Part shown: positions 21,743 through 32,760 of the stretch, in pieces | Layout of the letters: the number at the start of each line of letters is the position of its first letter | How positions within the stretch are numbered: the first letter of the stretch is position 1 | Origin: Heliocidaris erythrogramma | Lineage: Eukaryota > Echinodermata > Echinoidea > Camarodonta > Echinometridae | Reading direction: 5' to 3' | Assembly (NCBI GenBank): GCA_025617745.1 | Contig: CM046867.1 | Location: forward strand, 30,124,705-30,188,704 | DNA length: 64,000 nucleotides | Program-made: the position numbers and the translations under genes | The notes under the pieces: model-generated | The model's database searches: none | Told to the model about the DNA's origin: nothing | The model's input: the letters and a program-made list of their open reading frames with translations, nothing else

Positions 21743-24700
21743 ATGGAGAAGAACGGTAATGTCTGTCATTGGCTTAGTCTGTCTCTATAGCTTAGGGCCT
21801 TCTTTAATACATATGTTTGGTCATCTAAGTATTCATTAAATGATAACATGAAAAGTAATCAGCATCAAACATACACTGTACTTGCATATATATATAGTTT
21901 CAGGAATATCTTTTTTTTCTCTTGTAAAATTGACAATTTTCAGTACGATGAAATTAAATACAATTTTGTGATATTGTTTTTTAAGACTTATACTTTTACT
22001 ACTGCTATTACTACTACTACTACTTCTACTGGTACTATTACTACTACTACTACTACTACTACTACTACCACTACTACTACTAGTACCACTACTACCTCAA
22101 CTATTTATAATAATAATCTTATAAGGCCCATAATAAGAGATTCTTTTCTCTCTGCACTGTACATAAATGCAAGAGCATGAACGAACAAATAGACTTATGC
22201 ATTTTGTTGTTGTTGGAAGTTTTACATTGTTTTACTATTTTTTACTATTCTCTCCACTTGTCCATTTCCATTACAGTCCAGCCAGATGTTCTGGTTAAAT
22301 GGAAAAGAAATGGAAGTGTCAATATCGTCAATTTGAAAGATCTCCAGATAACTTCAAAACAAAAACACATAAAAAAAGGCACAAGAGTGCGCATGAGGGG
22401 CAGACACACTTGGTGGGCGGGGAAAATAATCGACATCGTCACTGGTGATGATTCTCTTGAATGTGCGTACCGTATAGAATGTAGTAATAGCTTATACTAG
22501 TAATGTCATTGGGCTTTTCTATGGTATAACAATAAAATGCTATGGCCCGTTTCACGGTTAGGCGCCACTTTTCATTTTTTTAAGGTTTGGGTCTCCTACA
22601 CAGAATATGAGCGGATTAATGAAATGATTTGATATGCATATGTTAGGCCCCTATGGGGTCTACCTCCCATAGCATAACGAAAATCTAACTCCCAAGCATT
22701 TGTGCACAGTAGGGTGAGATGTGCCCAAATTGGACCTACCTGATGTCAACCTGGCAAACATACCTTTTTTGAACACTGTGCCACTCCTAAACACACTCAG
22801 CTCTCACCTAACTGAACCAATATATGTTTGGTTGATGAGTGGTTGTAATAAATCATATTAGTGTTAAAACATTTTGATTCCTTTTTTATACATTTTTTTC
22901 ACTCCAAAATTCCCTTGGTGGATGTGACAGTGTCCGTTCACATTTAAGCATCTACTTTTAAGGGTCATGCACATTAGATATCTAAGGGATGTTTCATAAA
23001 AATGTTGTCTGAGTACATTTTTGGTTTGGTCGAATAACTGTAGAAAGTTTGGCTGTACCTCACTTTAATTTAATACTATGTCGATAATTTGAAAAACGAA
23101 ATTAAATGTCTGTTCACAATTTTGTCACATCCACCAAAATTTTGGAATGCTATTACTTTTTTATGGTTTAGGTGACTTCAGATTTTTTTACATAGATTTA
23201 GGAGAAAAGGTGAGCTACATATCCAATGAAGACAATTAGGCATTTCAAACCCAAGTTTTTCTTTTATGTCACAATACATGGTGTCCGTTCACACCTGTCA
23301 CATCCACCAGTCTATTTTTCCAGAATCACATCAGGATATATATCTCAGTAATTGCAAATGTGATCGACTTTAAATCACAGGAAATTTCAGATTCTATATT
23401 GAGCTGGCAGTTAGAATACAAAAAGAGATTGCTGCATAATTATAAATTTACAAAAAAGTGAAAATGCTTAAAGTGGTGTGGCGGATGTGACACTTCCAGA
23501 TGTGAACGGACATTTCGTACATTTCACCAAATTATTGGGACAGTTCGGTTTTTCTTTACACCTAATGGCGTCTAAATTAAACATTTCTGGTCTTTACCAT
23601 GTAATAGGAGTGTAATCAGTTTGTTTAACTATACCTATCCCTTTATTTTACATAATAATATTTTCACACAGTAAGGGTGTAAAATACATTTTTCGTCATA
23701 TCAGATAAAGCCAAAATTCAATGTATTTTACTTAACTTGATACATATATGACATCTAAAAAGCTATAAATTTATTATTATATTTAACATACTACCATTTC
23801 ACCTCTCTCTTATAAGATGCTTTGAATACTATGCTGTTGAAATGTGTGGTGGATGTGACATTTTTCCATGTGAACAGACACATTGTGTATTCTCCATTTG
23901 CTACACTAGGTCCCCCAATGACAAGACTTTGAAAAGTGCCAACTAATTTTAAAAAACTTTGGAATTCTCCTTTCCGGGCATCCGGGATCTTTCGTCGTCA
24001 TTGCAGCTGCTGGGTGAAAACAATAGCTTGGCAATGCGTAGCAACACATTTGCTTTGCACACACTTTGACTCTATAAAATATTTTTTTTCCTTTTTTTCA
24101 TCAAAATGCTGAAAATTTGCTGTGCCATAGAGGTTGTCACAACCACAATGTGGTGCAGGGATATTCTTTCATTTTGTATTTTTCCTTATCGCGTTAAATA
24201 GCGCGAAGATGGGGAAAATGGGTAAACGCAATCGAAATCTGCAAGAAAAATCGAGACAACAAACGTTCGGATCATTTCCTAATAGATACATATCCTGCTG
24301 ATATTTAGCTTCAGTCTTATATGTACATATATTTTCCAATAGAGTAATATAGATTTCAAAGACAGAAAATGTGCTATGGGAAACAAAAACAATAACTTGC
24401 TCATGCAGCTGTTCACTACTCCATATCATCACGGTATGGGACTTTCTACAGTCCCACTTACTAAGTTTTGTGAAAGCTTTTTTTTATATATTTTTTAATT
24501 CCCTGAATACGTCATCAACCACTCCGACCAGTATGAGGTTATCCTGCCAGGAGTGAATTTCCGATGATGTGCGTTGTGCGAGAGTCCTTCTATGTGCATA
24601 CAAATAAAATGCAATGCATTTATTGCATGCAAATTCTACGTGTGGGACCGAAGACGAAGTCAACTAATTGAGACATTCAAACGAGCCTTGTTTCCACCCA

Positions 24701-27700
24701 CAGCGGCGTTACTAGGGTCGTAGTTAAGAAAGTGACGTCACGCTGGAAAGCAGAATTGTCTTTTTGAAATAAATATGTATTCATAAGTACTTTTAATCAC
24801 TATCGATGAAAGAAAATAAGCAAACCAGATAACAGGAATACATTTAAACAAACTGCAATGAACATTATCACTGTTTGACTTAGAAAATTATGGAGCAAAT
24901 AAATGAAACATTCTGCCTTTACCTCTTACTAACTTTATAGTAGAATCCAGGAAAGTGATGGGTGAGTGAAAGGTTTCATGTAAGAGCTTTATACTGTACC
25001 AGTGCAGTACATTCAGAATGCATAGCTGCATGGTTGTACATGTAAGTGCAATTTCTAGCTAAGCAGCATTTGTATGATTAACATTGGAAATATCTATTAG
25101 AATCGTATTGGGCAATACACTTATTAAAGCATTCTGGTATTTCTAGCTTTTGCTACATGTACATGTACATGTATGTACATATATGTACAGGTACTGTTAT
25201 ACTTTATGGTGCTTTTACCACATACCAGTTTGTGTAAAGCATCTGGAAAAACAAATTAGTGTTCTTTTATTCACATTTCATCGAAAATTGGATAGTACAT
25301 GAATATGTGCTATTGCTATATTTAATTTGCTTCTTGATAAAATATTAAATGTTTGAATAATTGAATTGTTTAACTTTGCGATTGTTGAAAGTTGACATTT
25401 GTATTCACATGTCATTTTTAAACACCTGCCAGAAGGATTTCAGTAATTCATACTAAAATTTGAAGAATTCAGAACTTATGGGCAGTGACCTGTGATCTGG
25501 GAATTATGAGCATTCTGAAGGATTTTGCTGAACATATTACTACTGGTTTATAATTAATTACATGTATGAGTAAAAGAAACACTGAACTAGCGAGTCTGTT
25601 CACTACAGTATGTCCAAGAAAAAAGTTAAGTTGGAAAATTCTCCCACAATAAATTTTTCAAAATATGTTTAAGAAATTTTCATACCTGTGGATAGCCTAC
25701 GGTCTCTTCTATCAAATGACACCAAAATATCCCACAATACTTTACGTCTGAGTGAGCAAAAGCCAATTTTGTGAAAGGGTGCAAAATCCAGTCTTGACAA
25801 GTATTGATATTGGCTCTGGCTGGTATCAGCTGAGCTGAGACTATGTACATTTAAAGGCTTAAAATTTCCATATTCGGATCAATAAAAGACAATTTATGAA
25901 ATAACAGGCTATGTTCTCTGTACATCATTACACATCCATCAACATGTTATGCTTGAGTGAGCAATTTACTATTTTGCTGAGTGTTTCAAAATGTTACTTT
26001 TGGTGAGTTTTTTAAATTTCATCTGACTTGACCATAAAGTATTGATGGGATATATCAGGAAATGCATTGAACAAAGTCTGTTCTTTCACAAATAGTCTTT
26101 CAATGACAAAAATATAAAATCTTGATGTTACAATGTATTTCATGACTCAGCTTGGCTCATACCAGCTAGAACAACAATAGACATATTGTCAAGATTGGAA
26201 TTTGCACCAATTCACAGAAGTGAATTTTGCTTACTTATGCGTAAAAATATTGTGAGACATTTTAGTGTCATTTGGTAGAAGAAATTCTAAGCAAACCACA
26301 TGTATGAAATTTTACTGAAAATATTTTGAAATATTTCATTGGGGAGACTATTTTCCGACTGTCAATTTCAAACAGTTTTCAACTTTTTTTATACCAGTCT
26401 GAACAAACACCAATTCTTGTCAAGTCTGAATTTTGCACCCTTTCACAAAAGTGGTTTTAAATCATTCAAGCGTAATAACTAGTCAGATTTGTTGGTGTTA
26501 TTGTATAGGAGGGACCCTAAACTATCTACAAGAATTAAAATCTATTGAAAATATTCAAAAATAATTATTTGGGGAGACTATTTCCATCTGTTAACTTTTT
26601 TGGGGGGATGCACTGTATTGTAATGTCACATCCACCATGTTTGATGTCGTTTACTATGAGAAATTAACACTGCTACCAACATAAATGCCATTTGTTGTGA
26701 ATTCCCAGTACATATGTAACACCGCTGCTTGATCAATATTCTTGCCTAAAGGTTTGTATCAAGTAGTAATTGATTAAAGTGGAAAATGTCTGTTCACATT
26801 TGATTTTGTCACATCCGCCACAAGGAGTTTCAGGCAGTCTACTTTTTAAAATAGAAAATCTTATGAGCAGTGACTTGTATTCTAGAAATATGAGTATTCT
26901 TAGTGATTTTGCTAAAGATAAGTACTGGTTTAAATCTACTTCTCAGTAAATTAAATCAACCTATAACCGGTAAGTCTGTTCACTATTATAATGTCACATC
27001 CACCATATTTGAATTCATTTACTCCGACAAAAAGTTACGCTGCGTACCAACAGATTATTGCTGTGAATTCTCAGTATATATTAAACTCTGCTATGCTTGA
27101 TTAATATCACTGTCTCAGTTATTTGCATTATCATTAAGTATTAATTGATAAAGGTGGAAAGTGTCTGTTCACATCTGATTTTGTCACATCCACCACAAGT
27201 AACTTCATAACTTTACAGAATGCATAACCTTGTGAGCAGTGACTTGTCTTCTGCAAATATTGGTATTCTTGGGAGTATTGCTAGACATTATTGTGATTGC
27301 AGCATAAAACTTTGAAGAAAACAAGGAAGATAATGTTCCGTTCACATGCATAATGTCACATCCGCCATGCCAGTTACCACATACTGTGAAAAATACAATC
27401 TATTTAAGTAATAAATTCCCATTGTGATTGAAAATTGAATTTGCAGACTGTTTAATAACTAATGATGGGCTCATATCTGTGTATTATTGGTGAATGTTTG
27501 AAATGTCCGTTCACATCTGGTTTTGTCACATCCGCACCACCCTGTGGCTAAAATTCTAAAGTTAAAAGACGAACATTAGCAATGTTACTATTAAGGATGT
27601 AGATGTCCCCCACCACAATCATCATCTCCACGGAGTAATACATATCCTCAATGAGGAAGTGTAAAATGAGAGAAACTTTTCAGAGTCAAAACCTTGTTAT

Positions 27701-30700
27701 AATGCATATTTTTTCTTCACATTGCTATATTTTAACACCAAATGTACAGAAAGGCACAATTTTTGGAACAAAGTTTGCTTGAATACCACTTCATCACGTG
27801 AACATGTGATAATATTATTTGTACATATGGACCTATAGTTATGTCTGTGATATTTAAATGTTGTTTTTTATTCAAATTTCCTTAAACTTCAAAGTGGCCA
27901 TTACAGAGCCAGGTGTTATGGCATTAATTAAGCTCTGGCACCACATTTGCTGTTAAATTCCCATTCCCAGGATTGAAAAATCATACTTCTCTACATTTCA
28001 ACTAAAACTTGAAATTTTGATACCTAGGTTGACAAAAAGTGGCGCCTAACTGTGATACAAACTCTATAAAAAAAATAAACTGTATTCTGTTAAAGTTTTC
28101 TCTTAATCAAATATGCTTTCCACATTTTTTATTCTTAAACCTTTACAGCCGACCAACTTCAGGGAGTTAAAGCTAACAAAGGTCAAGGAGTCAGTAGTGA
28201 ACATGCACGCAGGCCAATTCAGGAGGCTCAGATTGCATTACTGGATGTCAACCAACCTGACGATGAGGATGATGTCCCGTTAGCGTTGCTTGGTATGTAC
28301 ATGAAAATTTAACACTCTGAAATACTATTACTTCAAGCTCTAATAATAACTTCTTATCTTTGCTAGGGATTTTGACAAGAATACTAAGGTAAACTAAACA
28401 AACGATAATATATATATGACTATTCTGCAGAATCAGAACTGCCAGTTCTTTATGTTATTCTTGATACACTGGTCATGATTCTCTTGAATGTGAGTACCGT
28501 ATAGAATGTAGTAATAGCTTATACTAGTAATGTCATTGGGCTTTTCTATGGTATAACAATAAAATGCTATCAAAAAATAAACTGTATTCTGTTAAAGTTT
28601 TCTCTTAATCAAATATGCTTTCCACATTTTTTATTCTTAAACCTTTACAGCCGACCAACTTCAGGGAGTTAAAGCTAACAAAGGTCAAGGAGTCAGTAGT
28701 GAACATGCACGCAGGCCAATTCATGAGGCTCAGATTGCATTACTGGATGTCGACCAACCTGGAGGTAGTTCCGCTTGTTTTGAACGTGAGTTTCATTTCC
28801 GTTATTGGTTACTTAGAAATATTTAGACATATTTACATTCATCAATTCTCATGTTCCTTGAAACATTTTGTTAAGCCCATTCTGGTATTTATAAGTATTT
28901 TAGCTGGTTTCCTTTGTGAAGTTGATAAAAATATACCACTGCAAATATAACACAGTTTTAATAAAGCATCCTTAAGAAAGATGTCAGATTGAGTGAGCTA
29001 ATTTTTTTTGCATTAAAATCTGTGTTATTATCTTTATATTTTGTGCAAGACAGTGAATTGTTATTTGTATTTATTTCAGTCCTATCTGCTGTTCCTTTGG
29101 ATTTTGCCCTGACATGGGATGATATTTACAGCATCCCCAATAAAGAGCTGGAGTATGCAGACATACCTGATGAAAAAGCAATGCAACCGCACACAAGTGA
29201 GTCAATTTTATTTTGTTGGTTATTGCATTTTTTCCGTCGTGCAGTGATGACAAACAGAATACTGCTTCATGATTAAAAGAAATCTCATTACAATTTAAAT
29301 CAATGATTACCTAAGATTAGTATCCTTACTCAATATCATCTCCCTGATAGCAGAAAGTGTTGAAAAATGACGTGATATTTACGTCGTGGTTTTCGTCTTT
29401 TTTACGTCCTGTAATTACGTCAATAAGACGACAACTTGCACCAACGCAAGACGTCAAGAGGACGTCTTATTTTGACGTCATCTCTACGTCTTCATTCCTT
29501 TTCCCTAATAGCAGAAAGTGTTAAAAATGACGTGATATTTACGTCGTGGTTTTCGTCTTTTTTACGTCCTGTAATTACGACAATAAGACGACAACTCGCA
29601 CGAACGCAAGACGTCAAGAGGACGTCTTATTCTGACGTCATCTCTACGTCTTGTACATTGTAAAAACTGTAAGAAAGTGCTAATTTTAGGGGCATGTATA
29701 GTGACTGCATCTGAAATGCTGTTTATAGCACTTGTAGTGTGCTAATTTACCAGCAAAAAAAAATGTGAGCGTGGCGAGCCTCGAACCAGGTTCCGCTGAT
29801 TGAGAGGCGCTGACGTTACCGATGGACTAACAAATGTTTCTTGCTATCCTGTTTAGTAATGGTAGTCAAGTAGATAACATGAACTATGTGGTGTCGTAAA
29901 TTCACTATGTAACAATATGATCTGCTCTAAATCGTACAATGTGAGTTAGTCTAGCGGTATTGCCAGCAATTCTCGATCAGCGGACCCTGGTTCGAAGCTC
30001 GCCCAAATCATTTTTTAATGAATGCTTAGCAGTTTAAGGAGCCGGTCCAGCTCCCATGAAAGTGCTGAAATAGCACGCTGTGTGCATTCAATAGCACTCT
30101 GAGTGCAGTCCCTATGCATGCCCTCAAAAAGTGCTCAGCACTTCAGTTTTTGCAGTGTACAGATGACGTCAAAATAAGACGTCCTCTTGACGTCTTGCGT
30201 TGGTGCAAGTTGTCGTCTTATTGACGTAATTACAGGACGTAAAAAAGACGAAAACCACGACGTAAATATCACACAATTTTTACCACTTTCTGCTATCAGG
30301 GCTCTTTCAGTATGATACCATTTTAGAAGAACTTCATTGTAAATGTACTTTTTATTCCTATCAGTCTTTGATTTTAAAGGGGGGGGGGGGGGGGGGGGGG
30401 GATATTCACATTGCTGTTTCTGCTGTTAACTGAACCTTACATTTACATGTATATCCACTTCCGAAGCCTAACACTTGGAAAAATAATTTCTATGTTAGAA
30501 TATGGATGAAACAAAGGTGCAGCGGGTTGGATTTATATTACACTGTATGTAATCTAACCTTTTTGTTCTTTTTGATTATCATTGTCTTCCAGATGCCACA
30601 TCAACGAGAACTGATGATGACAAGTCAGAAGAGTCGGAGGAGGAGGAGGAAGAAATGTCCACTAGCTCTGAATCAGAAGGGGGTAAATTTCCTCATAAAA

Positions 30701-32760
30701 GTATTCTTTAGCATGACTTGCTTGTTTTTTAACCCACTGACTACTGAATTATGGAATCCCCAGTAGCCAAAAAATTAATTATCCATCTGTAATTAAAAGT
30801 ATAGAGTATTGAAGGTTCTTATCTCTTGGGTCTTTTTCATGGCATAAAAATTTGCTTGCAGTTTCTGTCCTTCATGTAGCTTTTTCCATTTTTGTTTTCA
30901 TTGTTATATGTAGAGTTACAAAGGGGCATGCAAGCTTTTCAACGGCGGGAGCCAGATGATGAGAACCCAGAAGATTTCGTCATAGATGAATCAGTAGGGG
31001 ATGACACTATGCCTTTGTTCGATGAAGACAACAATCCAGTTCCACACCGTCCCAAGACAAGAAACCTGGCTGTAAAATACAATCGAAACAGGGGGTTATC
31101 TTATTACTCTGAAAAATCTAAGAAATATGTAGAAGGTAGGCAAAATGTTGAAAAGGAAAAATGTGCAGGCATCAAGTGTAGCCATAAGAAAGCTTGTGCA
31201 CTGTTTAACAATGCTGCTTTGAAATGCATTAGAGAAGAATTCTATGGAATGGCAAATCTCAAACTGCAAAGAGAATACATTGCGCGGCATGTACACCAGA
31301 CAGAACAAGCAAGACGTAGTAAAAAAAAGTACACTTTGCCAAATCCTACTATCCCAGGAACAGTTATAGAGGTCTGCCGAAAGACATTCCTTTATGCCCT
31401 TGGAATTGCATATCGTCAGGTGAGAACTGTCCTCTCCAAGAAAAACAGGCAGTCGGGTGTGCTAGAAGGGGAAAAAAGAGGGGGTGTACAAAAACCCCAA
31501 CACTACAAGAGGCGCAAAATCTTCGAGCACCTCAGGCGATTTCCCAGAGTGGAGTCGCATTATTGCAGAAAGACTTCGAAGTGCACTTATGTGTCACACG
31601 AATTAACAAGAAGTAGGATGTACAGAATGTACAAAAAAGAATCTCCTGGGGGTGGCTCCTTCTCCCTATACAAGAAAGTAATGAGAGAAGAGAATATCAA
31701 GATCCATCGTCCCAAGAAAGACAAATGTGGGCTTTGTGAGACTTATCTCCAGGCAAATGAAGGAGATAAAAGAAAATTGCACCAAAAATACATGAAACAC
31801 CGGGAAGAAATTGGTAAGGTGAGGACTCTCAAACAGGAGTCAAAGAAACGTGCGGAGGTAGATCCAACACATAATGCCTCCGTATTTGACCTCCAACAGA
31901 ATATATATCTCCCGAAGTCCAATCGTGGGGAGATCTTCTATAAGCGCCGGCTGGCGTGTTATAATTTCACCATATATGATCTCGCTTCACATGAAGGCTT
32001 TTGTTATCTGTCTAACGAAACCTTAACACGACGTGGATCTTGCGAGGTATCCTCGTATCTTCTACATTATTTAGAGAAGCTTGATGGAGAAAACAAAGTC
32101 TCTGTCGATTTCTACTGTGATGGGTGCGTAGGGCAGAACAAAAATTCTGTGTTGCCCGCCATGTTTAAGTTCTTCCTCAGTAAATCGAAGAACATCCGCA
32201 CAATCACTGTCCATTACTTTGAGACTAGCCATGGCCAGTCAGAGGGGGATAGCATGCACTCAGCTATAGAGAAAAGGATTTCAAGCCGAGAGAACATCTA
32301 CCACCCATGCCAAGTGGCAAGCATCATTGAAGATGCAAGGCACTCAAAGCCTTATGCCGTGCACCATGTGCAAACACATGAAATCCGTGACTGGAAATCG
32401 TATGGTCAGTCGCTTGGTGTCCTCAGAAACAAGGAGGCAGACGATGGCACAATCATCGATTGGACAAAGATTAAACAGGTCCGCGTAGATAAGGGTCAGG
32501 ATAGCACCATTGCTTTCAAGTATTCCCACACTCAAGACGAACTCAGTATTCTGACAATGGGTAATTCTCGAAATCTTCGTTCAGCCAAGAGTGATAGTAT
32601 ATCCTGTGCTGATATTGGTACCCCGGCTGTCTTGTATTCTTCCAGACCAAGGCTTGCTTCGGGGAAATATGAAGATCTGTTAAGTTTGTGCTCAGGGAAC
32701 TATCCCCTAATCATGCAGAGAGAACTTGTAGAGTTCTACGAAAATTTGCCCCATGAATGA
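21743..32760 (+). CDS. Predicted DDE transposase of the 15.8-kb transposon, six coding exons, apparently intact
   Basis: Exons with consensus GT/AG sites and all introns in phase 1: 21743-21755, 22277-22444, 28149-28292, 29080-29196, 30593-30682, 30914-32760. They join to 793 codons (792 residues, stop TGA 32758-32760). An optional duplicate exon 28651-28785 also fits the phase. Exon 2 encodes a Tudor/SH3-like module (DVLVKWKRNGSVNIVN, then GTRVRMR and WWAGKIIDI). Exon 5 is Asp/Glu/Ser-rich. The large last exon has VCRKTFLYALGI, FPRVESHYCRKTSK, KDKCGLCETYL, then DPTHNASVFDLQQ, FYCDGCVGQNKN and FETSHGQSEGDSMHSAIEK. By position, candidate catalytic acids are D503 (VFD), D580 (YCD) and E630 (SAIE), 77 and 50 residues apart. 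This GQNKN/DSMH-IE pattern recurs in uncharacterised insect, hydra and echinoderm proteins. The first exon is only 13 coding bases and is the least certain part. Confidence 0.75.
22000..22100. repeat. (ACT)n microsatellite
   Basis: An imperfect ACT/CTA trinucleotide tract of about 100 bases in the first intron of the transposase gene. Confidence 0.9.
22917..23880. repeat. GTTCACAT..GTCACATCCRCCA motif cluster, left part
   Basis: Five copies of a paired motif TGTCYGTTCACAT - short spacer - TGTCACATCCRCCA lie at about 22917 (mixed orientation), 23107, 23281, 23479 (reverse) and 23847 (reverse), in otherwise diverged sequence. Confidence 0.65.
25600..26620. repeat. Inverted and direct degenerate repeat cluster
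   Basis: A block with TTTCACAAAA/TTTTGTGAAAGGGTGCAAAA near 25770-25800 recurs inverted at about 26200 and 26440, each followed by a GGGGAGACTATTT block (26340, 26572). The arrangement suggests a small element amplified within the larger one. Confidence 0.5.
26621..27540. repeat. Tandem 170-190-bp units with conserved paired motif, right part
   Basis: Six copies of the motif (first lacking the left half) lie at about 26621, 26787, 26974, 27161, 27335 and 27504, spaced roughly 170-190 bases. Between motifs a second weaker block (GAGCAGTGACTTG...GTATTCTT) recurs at about 26865 and 27230 and near 25484, suggesting a dimeric higher-order unit. Confidence 0.65.
28455..28785 (+). repeat. Tandem duplication of transposase exon 2 end, intron and exon 3
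   Basis: This block repeats 22447-22543 joined directly to 28068-28250, that is, the gene before the 5.5-kb insertion. It includes a second exon-3-like segment (28651-28785) with acceptor CTTTACAG and donor GAAC|GTGAG, still open and in the same phase but with a different C-terminal end (PGGSSACFE instead of PDDEDDVPL). It could be used in place of, or after, exon 3. Confidence 0.75.
29773..29831 (-). other. tRNA-like segment in MITE (left)
   Basis: Read on the minus strand it starts GTTAGTCCATCGGTAACG (A-box-like) and has CTGGTTCGAGGCTCGCC (B-box-like). It mirrors the plus-strand segment at 29945-30003. A full cloverleaf is not convincing. Confidence 0.45.
29945..30003 (+). other. tRNA-like segment in MITE (right)
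   Basis: GTTAGTCTAGCGGTATTGCC resembles a Pol III A box, and CCTGGTTCGAAGCTCGCC a B box. Together with the left segment it could fold into a hairpin. Likely tRNA-derived filler rather than a functional tRNA. Confidence 0.45.

Larger units (their letters stand above)
22544..28063. mobile_element. 5.5-kb non-coding element nested in transposase intron 2
   Basis: The left terminus reads GGCCCGTTTCACGGTTAGGC and the right terminus (reverse complement) AGTTTGTATCACAGTTAGGC; both continue into GCCACTTTT. CTAT flanks both sides (22540-22543 and 28064-28067). The uninterrupted target, ATAAAATGCTAT followed by an A run, survives in the duplicate at 28560-28580, which confirms the borders. No long frame exists inside. 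It holds degenerate repeats with a shared dyad-like motif and an inverted-repeat cluster. The mobilising family is not known; a 4-bp duplication does not settle it. Confidence 0.75.
29341..30300. mobile_element. ~0.96-kb MITE in transposase intron 4, with duplicated left arm
   Basis: CCCTGATAGCAGAAAGTG at the left and its complement CACTTTCTGCTATCAGGG at the right (end about 30300) bound inverted arms of about 150 bases rich in GACGTC/ACGTC words. The left arm is present twice in tandem (29344 and 29503). The middle holds two tRNA-like segments in opposite orientation. Target duplication was not clear. Confidence 0.7.

Noticed and set aside
22917-27540. Regularly spaced short repeats resembling a CRISPR array
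   Set aside because: Units differ in orientation and length, spacers are diverged repeat rather than unique, and the context is a eukaryotic transposon intron.
29945-30003. Functional tRNA gene
   Set aside because: Box-like sequences exist but no full cloverleaf or acceptor stem could be drawn, and it lies inside a MITE beside an inverted twin.
30379-30401. Run of 23 G as a regulatory or quadruplex site
   Set aside because: Many long G or C homopolymers occur in this window, often inside MITEs; their lengths are prone to sequencing error, so no function is claimed.
31096-31308. Minus-strand ORF within the transposase last exon
   Set aside because: Shadow of the 615-codon plus-strand frame.
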